DNA of 64,000 nt from Alnus glutinosa (GCF_958979055.1 NC_084886.1:870501-934500); one strand, 5' to 3'; numbered from the stretch's first letter, positions 1 through 13,346 are shown. Program-made: numbers and translations. Notes: generated by a model not told the origin, from the sequence alone.

Positions 1-2
1 GG

Positions 3-122
3 AAATCCACGAATATATTCGACGACAAGAAGCTAGATGACTGGGTCATGCAGATTGATGATAGGGTGGTCGCGCGCTACTCTGAATCTAATGTACAATG
101 CTCATTGGGTAGCTATAAATAG
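3..122 (+). CDS. Possible terminal exon of a gene entering from the left (partial)
   Basis: The frame from position 3 stays open for 39 codons to a TAG at 120-122. It encodes a mixed, soluble-looking peptide (KSTNIFDDKKLDDWVMQ..., ending LGSYK). Its composition is less AT-biased than the following spacer, which suggests a real C-terminal exon. The 5' part lies outside the window, so no exon boundary or domain can be checked. I do not recognise the family. A short chance open frame remains possible. Confidence 0.33.
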   Translation, partial: KSTNIFDDKKLDDWVMQIDDRVVARYSESNVQCSLGSYK

Positions 123-2047
123 AGTCGATCGAGCATTGTGTTTGGCATCCCATTGGAGAGAGATGATTTATTTATAATTTATATATAGGTCGAGGGGAAG
201 ATAGGTCTTACATGAGGATAAAGAGCCTTGTTTTGTAGCCAAGGATGACTTGCCTGCCTGCTTCACGAGGCCTTTAATGTCATCAAAAGACAAAAATGAT
301 AAAGGCCGATGAATATTTGGCAGTCAGTGCGCGCACTCCGGTTAGGATCCTTCTGTGGTATACAGGCAGTCTCCTTGGCTAGCGAGACGGGCTCTTATCT
401 CTCATGCACGACCTTATCTTCTTCGTGGTGCCTGCAGGATAAGCTTTAATTCCAATGAGACACACAAGAAAGGTAAGTCTTTTCTTCTTTTCTTCTTTTT
501 AATTTCTTCCTAAATTGATACGTCAACCCTCCATTAGAGGCTCCTTTATCACTGTCCTAGCTGTGATTGTACAAGCTAGCTAGCTGCACAAGAATATGCG
601 GGTTGCAGGCAGGTCGATCAGTAGGTGATCTGATCAGGGCCTAATGTCTGAGAATCTGACCAAGTTAGTACTACATTAACCCATGCACCGAGTATTTTCT
701 TAATGCATGTTGTATTGATTTATTCATAAATATTGATGAGCACAGGTACGTATTTATGCTGATCTATAAAGTCTGTCTCTCTTTCTCCCATGGAAGGAGA
801 TTGTTTATAGCAGTAATACTTGGTGTTTGAAATTTGAATACCAGTGATCGATACACTCAAACAATCCAGACCCAGAAGGGTAACAGGAACCAGAATAGAT
901 TTTTTTTGGCTATATAATAATTGGTACCTGTCAGCATTAGTGCTTTTACTGAGAAATTTAGTTTTATGGGTCACACAAATTAGCCCATACATCTTAAAAA
1001 ATAAGATTCAATTTAATCAATAAAATTTACAGCTTTCTAGTGAATTCCAGAGAATCGACCACAATATTCAAGATCTTGATGCATGCCGTCACTCCTTTAT
1101 TAAGAGTGAAGGTTTTTTGTCTTCCAAGCACTTCAAACATGTCATAAAATGTGTTACTATAAGGATCGAGTCATGGCAGATCAACTTAAATAGCAACGAC
1201 ACTGCATTGTAATCTTAGTCACGGTTGTAAGGGCACTATAATTTCCATTGAAGAATTATACTATTCTCAAAAACTTGTTTAGAGATTTTACATTATTCTA
1301 GACCTTCTGGAAATGTAGAAATAAGCAAAATGCTTTCGGTAAAATTTAGAGTATGCGAGTTGGCGTACATAAGCTTAACAGAGCTGTTGTAGATAGTAAA
1401 CGGGTGTCGTTTTTGCCGTCTGTTGTCTGTAATAGGGCAGAGTCTGCCTAAATAAGTGAAAATAATGGAACTGCTATGTTGCACGATATGTAAATCCTAT
1501 TATGTTAATGAATGAAAGCTCCATGAATGGCTTCCCTTGAAATATTGCGTCAATTGTGATACTTCGTTGACGTTAAAAGAGCATCTGGAGCCGTCATTAG
1601 AGAATGAGGTGAAGCAGCTTTCAGTTCAAAAACTTATTCTCAAACTGATTATATATATATATCCCAAGTTTATTAGTTTGGGGAGATTCGTAAAACAAGT
1701 GTTTAATCAGACTTATTTATTTATTTTTTTAATCCAGAGTTTAGTAATCTGATTAGAAACTTGCGATTGGGCTGCCCTTATTCTATTTAACATTATTTGG
1801 CTCGTCTCTTTCTTTTAATAATTGAACAAATCGAATTTTAAATGCTCCTATTTGATGGTTGTGTTGTAACGCACTCTTTTCAGTTTTTGTTTTTGCCTTT
1901 TGTTTTGTGGGCTTCTAACAAGTTCACATATCAATATAAGTTTAAGGGAAAAATACACAAAACCTCTTGAGTTTTAGCCCCTTTTTAAAAAAATTCAATG
2001 AGTTTGTAATTTTTACACTAAAACTCTTGGGATTAAGTCATTTTCAA

Positions 2048-2266
2048 CCAGCAATTCTGTAATTTTTATTTATTTTTTTATTTATTTTTTTTTTATAAAA
2101 AAATTAATAATATATTAACAGAAATGAGATGAAATCTCAATTATACTCCTTAAGGATCATTAAAAAATTACAGCCATTCTGTAATTTTTTTTTATAAAAA
2201 AAATTAATAATATATTAACAGCAATGAGATAAAATCTCAATTATACTCCTTAAGGATCATTAAAAA
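2048..2266. repeat. Imperfect tandem duplication, unit about 100 bp
   Basis: Two adjacent copies share the core TTAATAATATATTAACAG, followed by a near-identical segment running through CTCAATTATACTCCTTAAGG and ATCATTAAAAA. The first copy ends near 2170 and the second near 2266. They differ at a few positions and in the length of their T/A runs. This is a local duplication of spacer DNA, without coding capacity. Confidence 0.75.
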
Positions 2267-3000
2267 GTAAAGAAAAGAAAAGAAAATGTTGGAGGTGATG
2301 GGATGATTAGATCATTACCTAATCCGCTAAAGGGCTGACTCTACCATCCCTTCACCCCTTAAGTTTTCTTCTTCATAATCCTTAAAAGGGGTATAATAAA
2401 GATTTTATATGATTCCTGTTAATAAATTGACAAAAAATATAATAGAGTGATATAATTTAGGAACCACCAAAATCTGAACCACCCCCTCTCCCCCCCCCCC
2501 CCTCCTTTATAGAAAAAAAAAAATCAAAATTTTTTTATTGCAATTTGAAACAAAAATAGCTTTTTTTGAAAACTGCTAAAACCCAGGTTAATGTGAAATA
2601 GGATCTTCTCCATTTCTAAATGTGAAATGGAGAGACATTTTAAGGCCAAAATTTAATATTTTTGTATTTAACGGTGTAAATGATGTCACGAGATAAATAT
2701 GTTAACATCCAATTCAAAAAAATTAAATGATGTAACATCGTTTATACCATTAAATAAAACATTAAATTTTGACTATAAAATAATTTATTTTTTCATTTCA
2801 AGTGAAACGGAAAGATTCTTGTCAGGTAATATGCATGTTTTTAATAGATGGGTCAGTCATACGAGAGGCCTCCCTCTATGTTCACAATCAATTTTACCTT
2901 TTCCCTTGTTTTCAGGTTGTTTATGAATCAGAACCCTCATTCAATAGTGACATTAAATTTCAAAGCCTAGACGTCTATGGGCCTTTTGATGCTATCAATT

Positions 3001-3930
3001 AGGGGTGTACAAGCAGGACGATTATTAACCGAAAATAACTGGCAACAACCGCTAAGCGAAAAAACCGAAAAACCGAAAAACCGAAAATAACCGCAACCAA
3101 ATAGCTGGTTAACTGGGTACCCGGTTGCGGTTACCGGTTATTGCATTCTAAAAAACCAGTTAATAACCGGATAAACGGTAACCGGTTTTTATTATTTTTT
3201 ATTATATATATATATATATATATATATCAAGTATTATTTCTTTCCCTGCAATAATCTCTTGTTCCCTTTTAAATGCTCTTGCCGAATAATTGTCCTACAT
3301 TTAAGTGTTTGGTCTATTTATGTCTGGTAGGTACTTCGTGAGCCAGGGGTGTATTAAGCCGTTGTGCCATAGATAGATGAACACATACATACATACATAG
3401 TTCTCTAAAAAAAAATACACAGAGAGATGAAAACAAAAAAAGTAACTTCAAAAGTGAGAAGAATAAAAAGGAATTAGAATAGGGAAAACTAAACGAGAAT
3501 GTTGCAGTGTGAAGATACAAGGCATGCCCAATGCAAACGAGAATGTTTCGTAATTCTTTTTTTACGACTCTATTATCTGAATGCAAAGGCTGCTATTATC
3601 AACAATCTAATTACAAAATATTACTCTCATTATTGGAGTCCCAAAATTTTTTGTACCCAAGTGCTTAACAAATGGTTGAGAGCGATCTGGAATTGAGTCT
3701 AGAACTCAGTTTTAAGGTTCGTGACCCGAGAATAATCCGATTCACAAATTATTCTCATGTTAGGTGATTCTTGTGATGGGCATTGCCCTTAAATACAAAG
3801 AGAACAAATTAATAAGAGTGATTTTTTTTTTTTTTGAAAATATTCAATAAAATTAAAAATATTCAACAATATATGAAAACCGGTTTAAAATAACCGGAAA
3901 ACTGGGTATAGTTGACCAAATTTCAGAAAT
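3001..3930. mobile_element. Probable non-autonomous hAT-like DNA transposon remnant
   Basis: The block opens with AGGGGTGTACAAGC, which resembles the terminal inverted repeat seen in many plant hAT elements. It then carries dense AACCGG/CCGGTT and AACCGAAAAACCG motifs (3040-3195), and similar motifs recur at 3877-3905. Subterminal repeats of this kind are typical of hAT ends. No transposase is visible between the ends and the right terminus is not sharply defined, so the extent is approximate. Confidence 0.4.
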
Positions 3931-4376
3931 CGTGGGCCAATGCAGCCCAACCATTACAGCATTGTTGTTATTGATTTACTCGGGATGAATGAGTATTTTA
4001 TTAACCAACAAAGACATTTGTTGTTATTTACAATGCATTATACGAGGGATTTCAGTTCTGGGGTCAGCAGAACCATGCCCGCTAGGTGTAAAGGTGAAAT
4101 AGAGAATTATTAGTGACAAACAAGTTTCATATTGCTGAGGGACCATCTAAGATACAGGTCTAGGCAATACTGTATGTAATTCAAAAAATACAACTAGCTG
4201 TGTGATACAAGTGCCACAGAAATGACAGTTCTTATTGCAGCATTTTAGAAATATATGTACCAAGAATCTTACTTTATGAGTTCATGTACAAAGAAAAGTC
4301 GCCAGCAAGCAGACAAGAAAGCACATGCAAATGAAGAAACACAGCAGTCACGATCTGAATAATGGAAGACATCATC

Positions 4377-6819
4377 TCACGCAGGCAGTGCAAAGCTTTC
4401 CTGTGTCCAGTGAGGAGGGTCCATCACTGCACAGGGATCCGATTTCTCAAAACCCGCAACCTACATTTAAAACCATTTGAAATAGCAGTAAAAATGTTAA
4501 TTACTACTCTAAACTAGTGTGCACAAGGACAGGCAATTATAAGAACATAAGGAAAAACTGACAGGAATGTATACTTATACCTTTTCCTTGCAGCTGGGGC
4601 AGTAGTGATATTTATGCCAGAGGCAGTCCATTGATGGACAGAGAAAGCAAATTCCAAGCATCATTGGCATCATGCAACCAATAACAGCGGCCAAACTTGG
4701 CTTTGATCTGGATTTAATGTGAAATATCATAATTAGTAGGTAGGAGAAAAATGTATGCCACTTCGTACTGTAATCAAACTGAAAATATAACAAAAACATT
4801 ACAAAGCCAATAACATTCAAAAAATCTTATTTTCAAATTTGGTTGATTGACCATTCTTTAATCCTGCCTAGTCATTCCAATCTAAGTAAAGATGGAATAG
4901 ACTTATTTAATTAAATAGATATAAAAGCTCTGTTCTTCCCTAATATTTGGTTGGAGCTGCTCCAAACATGCTACATCTTCAAGCAGGTATAAGTGCAAAG
5001 CAGAAAGTAAAAACCATTCAAAGCTGGCATTGGTGTTCCCAAAACCTGTATTGGCAATGCCGATTGAAATGGTGGGGTGAATAAACACCTGGTGATAAAG
5101 AGGGGTCATCTATGGCATTTTGTAGATATGAAATAGGGCATCAAAAAAATATTATTATAATAACATCCTAGTCATCAGGAAAAATTCCTGTGTTCAAGAA
5201 GCTTCAAATGAGATGTGACAATGAATAAAGAGGAATTTCAGGATAATAACAACAGAAGTTCATGTGCAGAAACCGTCAACTCTGGTCAATCATTCTTGAT
5301 GTAGTGCTTCAAGTTTCAATATTTTGAAAGTAATATCAAATTCTATTCTTGGCGGTCTCTCAAAACATGAAAAAGTTACCATTCTAACCACAAAGAATTC
5401 TAGAACGCCAAGTATATTTTTATTTCTCTGCCTTTATAGAAATCAAAGAGTTACTCTTTTTTTTTTAACTAAAACTCAAAAAATATGGTCATTGAGGATT
5501 TTAGATAATGATTCGTTTATGATTTTAAGTCACCAAATTTAACCCTTCAGATGATAAGAATAGTAAATTTACCATGACAAAATCGAGCATTCAAATAACA
5601 ATAATAAACTCATGTGCATGTGATTTTCAAATTCAAGAGACTGCCAATCTATCAACCTTCTCTACTAATGCAAAACCTATTAGAGGTTTTGTCTTTTTTA
5701 AAACAAATAAAAATCATCTTAAACTCATGACACTCTGGCTTTGACTGTAAACTTATTCCCTCAGCTTCTATCAGATACTAGTTTTCTAGTACCTCTATCC
5801 AATTTAGCGCCAATAAAAGCCCTTAAGGCAAGGTAACTACAACTTCGAACATATGTTTTCTTATTTCCTATTATAATACTAAATATGGTTGAAAGTATTC
5901 CAATGATTTCTCTAAATCACTAAAGCGTGGACACCCGTCAATAAAAAAAAATTGAACCACCTATTGGTTTATAAGAGTTGATAGACCAGAGGAAGAAGAT
6001 CTCAGTTCCTCATCTTGGATCGGATTGGATCAGAAATGTACCACAATTCTGACAAGCTCTAATGGTCAGATCATCATCACCATTTTTAAATTATTTCAAC
6101 AGTCGCAGGCTCTTCGTAAGCATTCTAGAGTCTCCAAATTATAAGACGATTCCTTTCCCAATGACGATACTGTCTTGAGCGCACAAGATCCTTTTAAAGG
6201 CTCTAACAAAGGATCCCAGACACTCGTGCTAATCCATCCTAATTTGGCTTCGAAAATGAAATCGTTGCTACATAACTCAATTTCCATGTTTATCACACAC
6301 AGATAAAATTCAATAAGATTCAATTTCACAAATCAAAAATTTAATTTTAATCCCATCACATTTAAACAACCGATCAACACGCGTGAACAATTTAACGAGG
6401 CTTCGACAATTAAAAATAAAAATAAAAATTGAAGCACCTATATTGCTTGCTCAAGCTATACCATTTCTAATCTTTCTTATTCACTACATGAACCTTATAT
6501 ATGAATCTAAAACAAACTACAATTCAATACCAAGAGAAAGCGTAGAAATTCATAGAAGTGGTAATACAAAGGAAAACAAAACCCTAGAGAGCGAGAACAG
6601 AGTATGAATTTGCTTTTTTTTATACCTGACGGTGGTAATTCCAGTGTTACCGCAGTAAACGCAGTTGAAAGGAGCGGGACTGTCGCGGTAAATCGTCTGC
6701 TGAATCGGAATCCCCTTGGGATCGCCGAAGATCGCGTTCGGCGGAACCGCTCCAGCTTGGTACGGATTCTGTACGACGTAGAAAGGAACTCCGACGACCG
6801 GTTCGTCTCCCTTCGACAT
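4377..6819 (-). CDS. GILP: LITAF-domain protein, GILP-like (3 exons)
   Basis: Exons on the minus strand are 6626-6819, 4581-4707 and 4377-4460. The junctions are GT-AG, the joined length is 405 nt and the protein has 134 aa. The N-terminal half is proline-rich (residues 1-50, with NPY at 18-20). The LITAF domain follows: CVYC at 53-56, a hydrophobic membrane-dipping segment at about 69-94 (rich in M, I, L, C), then HYCPSC at 99-104. The paired CxxC motifs form the split zinc-binding site known for LITAF proteins, which sit on the cytosolic face of membranes. The Arabidopsis relative GILP binds the LSD1 regulator at the plasma membrane and restrains hypersensitive cell death; that role here is inferred. 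The length matches the plant family. The ATG at 6817-6819 is the first in frame. The last exon encodes a PPHWTQESFALPA tail. Confidence 0.93.
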
Positions 6820-6984
6820 TTCTCAAACCTCTTCTTCTTCTGGATCGAAATCAAAGCGAATTTGGGCGATTGAAGAAATCCGATAGGAAGTCTCTTGTAA
6901 CTTGTACGCGTTTCCCTCGAATTGAAAAAGACGCTCGGCATTGGTTGGTAACGTTTGATTATTTGACTGACCAAGAGTAAATGC

Positions 6985-7000
6985 AATTTATTATAAATGA
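6985..7000 (-). promoter_or_regulatory. Candidate TATA box of the LITAF-domain gene
   Basis: On the minus strand the sequence reads ATTTATAATAAATT, about 170 nt upstream of the start codon. A leader of roughly 140 nt would follow. This is a motif match only; no transcript start is known. Confidence 0.35.
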
Positions 7001-7265
7001 CGAAAATGTCCTTCTAGGCAAATGCTAGGAACCTTCCCTGCGTGCTGAATGGCTGGTTGGCTGTGCGCCAAAATCCAAAATCACGTTTTCTAGAATTTAG
7101 AATTGTTGTTTATTTATTCCTAGTTGTATTTTCTCCAACAATGTTGAGTTAGTAGAAATGATGAAAATTGATATGATAAAATTTTAAAATAATTACTAAA
7201 ATTTTGAAGCAATATTTAATAAAATATTTTAAAATTTATAAATGACCTTAAATTTGAAGTAAAGA

Positions 7266-7765
7266 AGAGCATTTCTAGTAGCCTTATCAAATTTTACTCA
7301 TCAAAATAGTTAAAAATCATTTTTCTCTATTCTGGTGAGCCACTTTTTAAAAAAATTTCCAGCAGTCTCACCATTTTAACTATTTATTATCACTATTCCA
7401 TTTAAATAATTTTTTTTTTCATATTTCTTTATTCTTTCTCTTTTTAATCTTTTTACAAAGAATCATTCATATCCACGAAATAAGGACATTATCGTGAGAG
7501 AAATGAGAGATGGGAGATGGGAGAAGAAATGAGAGAAAAAGGAAAATAAATGTGCTAATAATGTGAGAGAGAAATGTGAAACAAAATTTGGTAAGTGAGT
7601 TGGTGAGTAAATATTTTACTCATCAAAATTGGTGAGTAATTTCACTCATCAAATTTCTTGGTTAAAATGGTGAGGCTGCTGGGAGTGATTTTTTAATATT
7701 TTCATCAAATTGGCTCACCAAAATAACTAAAAAGCTATTTTGATGAGGCTACTAAGAATTTGCTT
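7266..7765. mobile_element. MITE-like inverted-repeat element, about 500 bp
   Basis: The left end (from about 7268: CATTTCTAGTAGCCTTATCA, later CCAGCAGTCTCACCATTTTA at 7360-7379) matches the reverse complement of the right end (TTCTTAGTAGCCTCATCA and CCCAGCAGCCTCACCATTTT). Internal copies of ACTCATCAAAATTGGTGAGT also fold back. It has no coding capacity. This is the structure of a DNA-transposon-derived MITE; the superfamily is not resolved. Confidence 0.6.
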
Positions 7766-10254
7766 GCCAATTGTCAAGCCCAATCATCAATTTAAATTGG
7801 GTTGACTTGTGGTTGACATTTTCTAGTCAAAATTATGCTTTGTTTGTTAAAGCTTTTTCAGTCTCATTTTAGATTTGTAATTTTTTTTTTTTTTTTAAAA
7901 AAAAATCATTAACAAATAACACAAAAAACACATTTTCAAGTAAAAAGAAAAACAAAAAACACCCTTTCAAAGCACGTTAATACCAATTCATGGATTTCCA
8001 AATGATATGATAGTTTTCAATAAACTTGGGCGATTCATTTCATGAGAGTTTTCACCCAAGACAAAGATTGGGGTACCCTTTCATACCCCAATTAATGTTG
8101 GTCACCAATCTCATGAAGGAGAAAAATAAAAAGAGAAAGAGAAAGTTCCAAATCCAAGGTTGAGGCATGCGTAATCTATTGATGATGACCATTCAATACT
8201 AGAAAAGTTTGAACAAATTAGGGAAAAGAAGAGGGACTCGTAGTTCACATGTTTGAAAAGCCTGGGATGAAAGGGAACTTCTGGATGTCTCCGATCAAGT
8301 CAAAGAGAGGCTCTCGGAAAAGAAGAATGGGTCCATTATATTCCACCATGTTTCCTTTTACAGACCTATTGTCATATATAGTCGTCCATTGGCAGCCTAC
8401 TTAAAGGTGCCCCAAATGTGCCTAGGGAGTACGTTCACATTAATTTCCTTTAGGAGCCATGCTTTCAAAGCTTCCAGTTCCAGAGGACCCTAGGCTTTAT
8501 CCTGTTAGGCTTCCACTACCGCTGCCATAAGATTCTTCTGAAGAGACCCAGTATGCATGGTTGAGCATTTTCTGCCAAATGCCTGCTTTAGACTTGGGGC
8601 AGACCCGAGAGATCCATAAGAGATTTGCCAAACAATCCTACTAGTCTGCTTGCAGAAGAGGTCTTTGACTCTTGACCATCATATCCTTCTTTAGATCTAC
8701 TTTTCTTAATTTCGAATTAAATCACGATAATTTATCTTAATTTCAAATCAAATCACGAATATGGGTGAAATTACAGTCCTTTCATTCGTAAGAGGATGAT
8801 TGGAACTTAAAAGTAACAGCTTTTACTGTTTACCCCTTTGCAGTCGTATGCAACACAAGAGTACGTACGTGTTGGGTTTGATCGTTTACAGCTTGCAATA
8901 TAATGTTGTGCTCAAGGCTTGTGGCCGGTGGAGGTTTGAGTTGCATGGAAGAATGCGGGGAATGTACTATATATATATATATGTAGGGTTGTACATTGAT
9001 TCGGTCGGAGTTAAATACGTCTCTTTCAGCTTTTACTTCCGCTTGAGTTAAAACAATTAACATGACCTCTGATGAGGCCAGTGACATCATTTTCAAGCAG
9101 CTTCTACCTCTGAGAAGTCAAAAATGGAGTCGGTCGGAATTATTGGAATTGGGCTGCCCGGGCACAAAGAAGCCAAAATCATGGGTTTCTTCTTTTCTTG
9201 GCCCAAATTTTATATCCAAAATGGAAATCCCAACGACAGTAAATAAATTAAAATGGTTTGAATTGATAAATCCAGAAATTGGATTTTTTTTTTAATTTTA
9301 TATATAATTAATTTCCACGTACTCTAATGAGTAATGAGAATGCGTAACCATCGGCATTAGCGAGGGGCACGCCTATAGCCACTAGGGGATGTTCCCTTCG
9401 TGCACATTACTAAACCACCTCCCAATGTTGCAGGGAATGAATTGGGAAATCCGCCTGAACATATATACCATGCATGTTGATTTCCACTATTTTAATCACA
9501 CTGTGTCGGGGATATATATATATATATATTTCACATAGAGTAATATACTAACTTCAATTCACGTTTAATTAATTAGTGCTCATAAACTTTCTCTGTTTCA
9601 ACTGCCTACATATTGACTGACCTTTTCAATTATTAATCAAAGTGCTCGAGTGCTTTGACCACAGGAAGCGAAAGGATTGTGATTTTCTAATATTCTTTCA
9701 TTCTCTAGCAGGGATCCAACAGGTGATCAGTTTTCTTCATTTTCTTAAATTCGGGAGAAAAAAAAAATTTTCCAAAAATTATAAATCGGAAACGAAAGCT
9801 TTAACTACTAAATTGTCACTGCCCTTTCATCTAACACCATGTCCATAAAAGCCCCTTTCATAAAATAATAATAAAACTGAGCACTATATGTATATAATCT
9901 GTCTTCTTATTTATTTATTTTTAAGATAAACAACTGTTTGGGCACAACCATTTTCACTGTACATTTCGTTTTGTTTTTGTCTTGCTAGGTTTGTTCACTG
10001 TGCGCCGGTGTGACAGCTGACAAACACTTAGAAACCTCTACCTTTTAAAATATTGAAAAGGAAAAAATAAATGCTAAATTGCAAATCATGTAAGAATACC
10101 AATTTGAATCTGCTTCAAGATCCGTGATCAATTCCTGAAAATTGGAAATATATATATATATATATATATATGCAAGTAAAAAATTAATAAAAAGAAAAAT
10201 CAATGAAACACCCCAAGGAGTCAAGGACGCCTGCCGGTATCAGAAGGAATATTA

Positions 10255-10256
<2 letters not shown>

Positions 10257-10290
<34 letters not shown>
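10257..10290. repeat. (GA)n microsatellite
   Basis: An uninterrupted AG dinucleotide run of 34 bp in spacer DNA. Confidence 0.95.
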
Positions 10291-10294
<4 letters not shown>

Positions 10295-12069
10295 CCATAC
10301 TGACAAAGAACTTTGCAGAGTTCAGAATAGATTCCACAATCAGGAAAAGTCCGATTGATATTGGGTCCTCTTAGTATTCCCAACACCTCCAACCATCTTG
10401 TGTGTGGGGATCGAAATTCCCTGTACTAACTAGCATATGGCATGGACTTGCAATCCTCAAATCCTGGCCATTTATTGCAAGTGAACAATCAAAATCATGC
10501 CACGTACGTCAGGAAATTAAACAAAATAATTGTCACCTATTATTTTCTCTTTACTTCTTTGGCCGCCGGCAGCCATGGAAGTGAAAAAGGGGTAAAAAAA
10601 AAATTTAATTTCTCGGCCATGATCTTGACAAATGAACGGTCAGGATTAAAGAATGGCATGCCCTTACAACAATACCAAAGAGGACCTCAATATACAATAG
10701 AAAAGGCATATATAGGGTATGAACAATATTCTTTCATCCTCCCTATCTCTTTTTTTTTTTTTTTTCTTATTTTTGAATGGCTCTCCATCTCTTTCTTACC
10801 ATGCACGGCGGCTCTCCCAATACATTAATTCGGCCTGTATTGGGGGAGCTGCCATGCTCGTCCCTCTCTCGATCTACAATTGCAATTCAACCTCTTAATT
10901 TTCAAGTGATTAAGATATTCAAAGTTTTGCGTAACCTTTTCTTCCCTTTTTTGAGCCTCACCTCAAGGTGAGGCGTGGATTACACACCTAACCTTTGCGT
11001 TTTGCACCAAACAACTCCCACACAACATAAGTTCATGTGATAAAAAGCTTCATTGGTTTTTTTTTTTGTTTGATTATCTATATATAGAGGTATTAGATTA
11101 TTGAATATTATCTTGGGTGCTTGAATTACGTGTGATATTTCTATGTTTTAATTTGCTTTCTAAGCCCCCAAAGACCAAAATTTTACAAAAGAAAAAGAAA
11201 AAGAAGCTAAGAATAATTAGGAACTTTCCTACAAATGTATACCAGTTGATGCCAAAATAGCTCTATGTATCCAGTCATGATGAATCAGTGACAAATTTCA
11301 ATAGTTGGCTGTCTTGACTTTAAAATATTGAGATTACTTTTTTTTGACTTTAAATAAAGTAGAAGCTAGATTACAATTATATATTTTCTCATTCTTAGAA
11401 GCTTCATGTTAGAGTATTAATCTAAAATTTTAAAATAAATGATGATTTAAGCCGGTAGATAAATGCAAGAGTTTCACCACAAATTAAAGAGCTAGCCTTT
11501 ATTTCACTTTCACAAGGCTTTTTACCAATCTAAATGGAGCAAAAGGAGAAAGCTGGGTTGCAGAGACCGTCCCGCCAATAAAATTAAAAAAAAAAAAAAA
11601 AAAAATGCTACCGAACTTTTTCAAAAACCCAGTGACCGTTAAAAGACAGTTCCGGGTTCCGGCATTCTTTTCGGTAACTGCGTTTTTACCGGATCGCTTT
11701 TAACCCTCCCAAGATTTTTATTTTTAAACCGATGGAGCATAATGATAAGTATGATCTAGCTAGAATTCACGCACCTCCAGTGCGTGTGCGATACTGAGCC
11801 AAAACAGTGAAGGAGACAAAATGTCAAACATAGAGGTTTCCTAGTGTGCACAGGCCTTGGACCCACCGGGGCTTCTCCACGCTGATCATTACGCGCAATT
11901 GTAGGGCGTGAGACTTGTTTTTCTACCGCTAATCTCCCAGGGAATAAACAAAACAAAACCCCACCTTTGGCTTATCACCACTATATTTTTCCCTTCCAAA
12001 ATCATCTCTCTCCCTGACTTATCTTTCAGACTAACATATTCTGGGATTTGTTCTGTGACGGAAGAAGTA

Positions 12070-12957
12070 ATGACCGCTCCAAACATGGCGACCATTACCG
12101 CTTCTTTAGAGAGGTCTCTTCAGAACTGTTCGCTAAACCACCAAACAAGAAGCGGTTTAGGCGCAGATTTTGGCATAGGAAGCTCAGATGAGACACCGGA
12201 TAATCATCATCTGATCCCTACCTCGGACACCGCCTTAGAGCTCAACTCCGATATGTCTCTCCCTTACCAATGGGAACAATGCCTCGATTTAAAGGTTCGT
12301 TTTGATTTCCTCTTTCTTGTAATACATAAATGAAAACCCTTTTAGTCTAGACAGCTGTGAGACCATGCCAGATCTTGCACCTCCTTTTTGATTTCTTCCT
12401 TTCTGAAGCATATGGAAGTTTTGTTCTTGGATATAGGGTTACTTGTATTCGATATTATTGCATTTGAATATTTCATAGCGCCTTCTGGTCTCCTTTTCTC
12501 CCACACATGCTTAGAATGGTCGATAATGGGCACTAGACCCACCGAGATAGGAGAAACCCTAAAAAGGAAAAAGGCTATTTCATTAACTTCATCCATTCGT
12601 TTATCATTTTAAGCAGACACAAATCGCTAACCTTTTCTGGGTTTGACCATCTGATGGTTCTCCTTTATGGCTCTTTTGGTCAACAGTTAGGGGTTTGATC
12701 ATATATGTGACAGATTTCTCTGGTGGGTACATTTCTTTTAGGGAAGAAAATAAAAAGAAAATTACTGATCTCCTGGGCTTGATCAAGGAGTGGTCTTCCA
12801 AAGAAGGAAAAGAAGATTTGCTGTGTCTGCTCATGTAGTTTGTAGTTCCCGAAATATTGATACTTTTTTTTTCTTTTTCGGTGCAAGAGGAAATATAGCT
12901 ATATTTCTTCTAATGCTACCGCTTGTTTTTCTTCCACAATCTCCATGAACAAATGTC

Positions 12958-12988
<31 letters not shown>

Positions 12989-13346
12989 ATTTGGGGATTT
13001 TATGGTGTCACTGTTAATGGGTTTTTGGCAGACAGGGGAGATTTACTATATAAACTGGAGAAATGGCATGAAAGCAAAAGAAGATCCGAGGACCACGGCA
13101 GAATACAGCGGAGATTTCTACTCAGAAGACGACAGCTCATACGACAGCGAGGAGTCTTCGTCGGAGTCGTCACCTTCCTCCAGAGAGCATTACCGGGTAG
13201 AGAAAGGCCATAAAGACCATGTTTTGGTTGTGGCCGGGTGCAAGAGCTGTCTCATGTATTTCATGGTGCCCAAACAGGTTGAAGATTGCCCCAAATGCGG
13301 CGGTCAACTTCTTCACTTTGATCGATCCGAAAATGGATCTCCGTGA
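12070..13346 (+). CDS. CFL1: CFL1-like WW-domain protein (2 exons)
   Basis: Exons are 12070-12294 and 13032-13346 (GT-AG, phase 0), 540 nt, 179 aa. A methionine at residue 6 could be the start instead. A WW domain spans residues 64-95: LPYQWEQ, then a TGEIYYINW strand, then EDPR. The first tryptophan is W68; the second canonical tryptophan is replaced in KAKEDPR, a form I remember from CFL1 relatives. The middle (105-128) is an acidic, serine-rich linker. The C-terminus carries CKSC (145-148) and CPKC (161-164), spaced like a zinc ribbon. LELNSDM at 56-62 loosely resembles an EAR motif. CFL1 (CURLY FLAG LEAF 1) proteins bind class IV HD-ZIP factors and affect cuticle formation in rice and Arabidopsis; this role is inferred by family. 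The gene stands alone between long spacers. Confidence 0.88.

Larger units (their letters stand above)
123..4376. other. Intergenic spacer, repeat-bearing
   Basis: No gene is supported here. The spacer holds a tandem duplication (2048-2266), a C-run and A-run near 2490-2520, a hAT-like repeat with AACCGG subterminal motifs (about 3001-3930) and a (TA)n tract near 3204-3227. Short open frames are AT-rich chance frames without recognisable domains. Confidence 0.6.
6820..12069. other. Intergenic spacer between LITAF and CFL1-like genes
   Basis: The spacer contains the LITAF leader and promoter (6820 to about 7000), an inverted-repeat MITE (7266-7765), several (TA)n tracts (8973-8983, 9513-9529, 10148-10171) and a (GA)n tract (10257-10290). 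The stretch 8200-8700 is less AT-rich and may be old genic or transposon debris, but I could not assign it. No gene is supported. The CFL1-like leader probably begins near 12.0 kb. Confidence 0.55.

Noticed and set aside
6507-6986. 159-codon minus-strand frame over the LITAF first exon
   Set aside because: It is out of frame with the conserved LITAF protein, which has proper splice sites and zinc motifs.
8200-8700. Possible microRNA precursor or gene fragment
   Set aside because: The composition differs from the flanks, but I found no long foldback, no known mature microRNA sequence and no open frame.
12945-13031. Upstream extension of CFL1 exon 2 as a separate start
   Set aside because: The stretch is a poly-T tract plus splice acceptor; joining to exon 1 at 12294/13032 completes the WW domain exactly.
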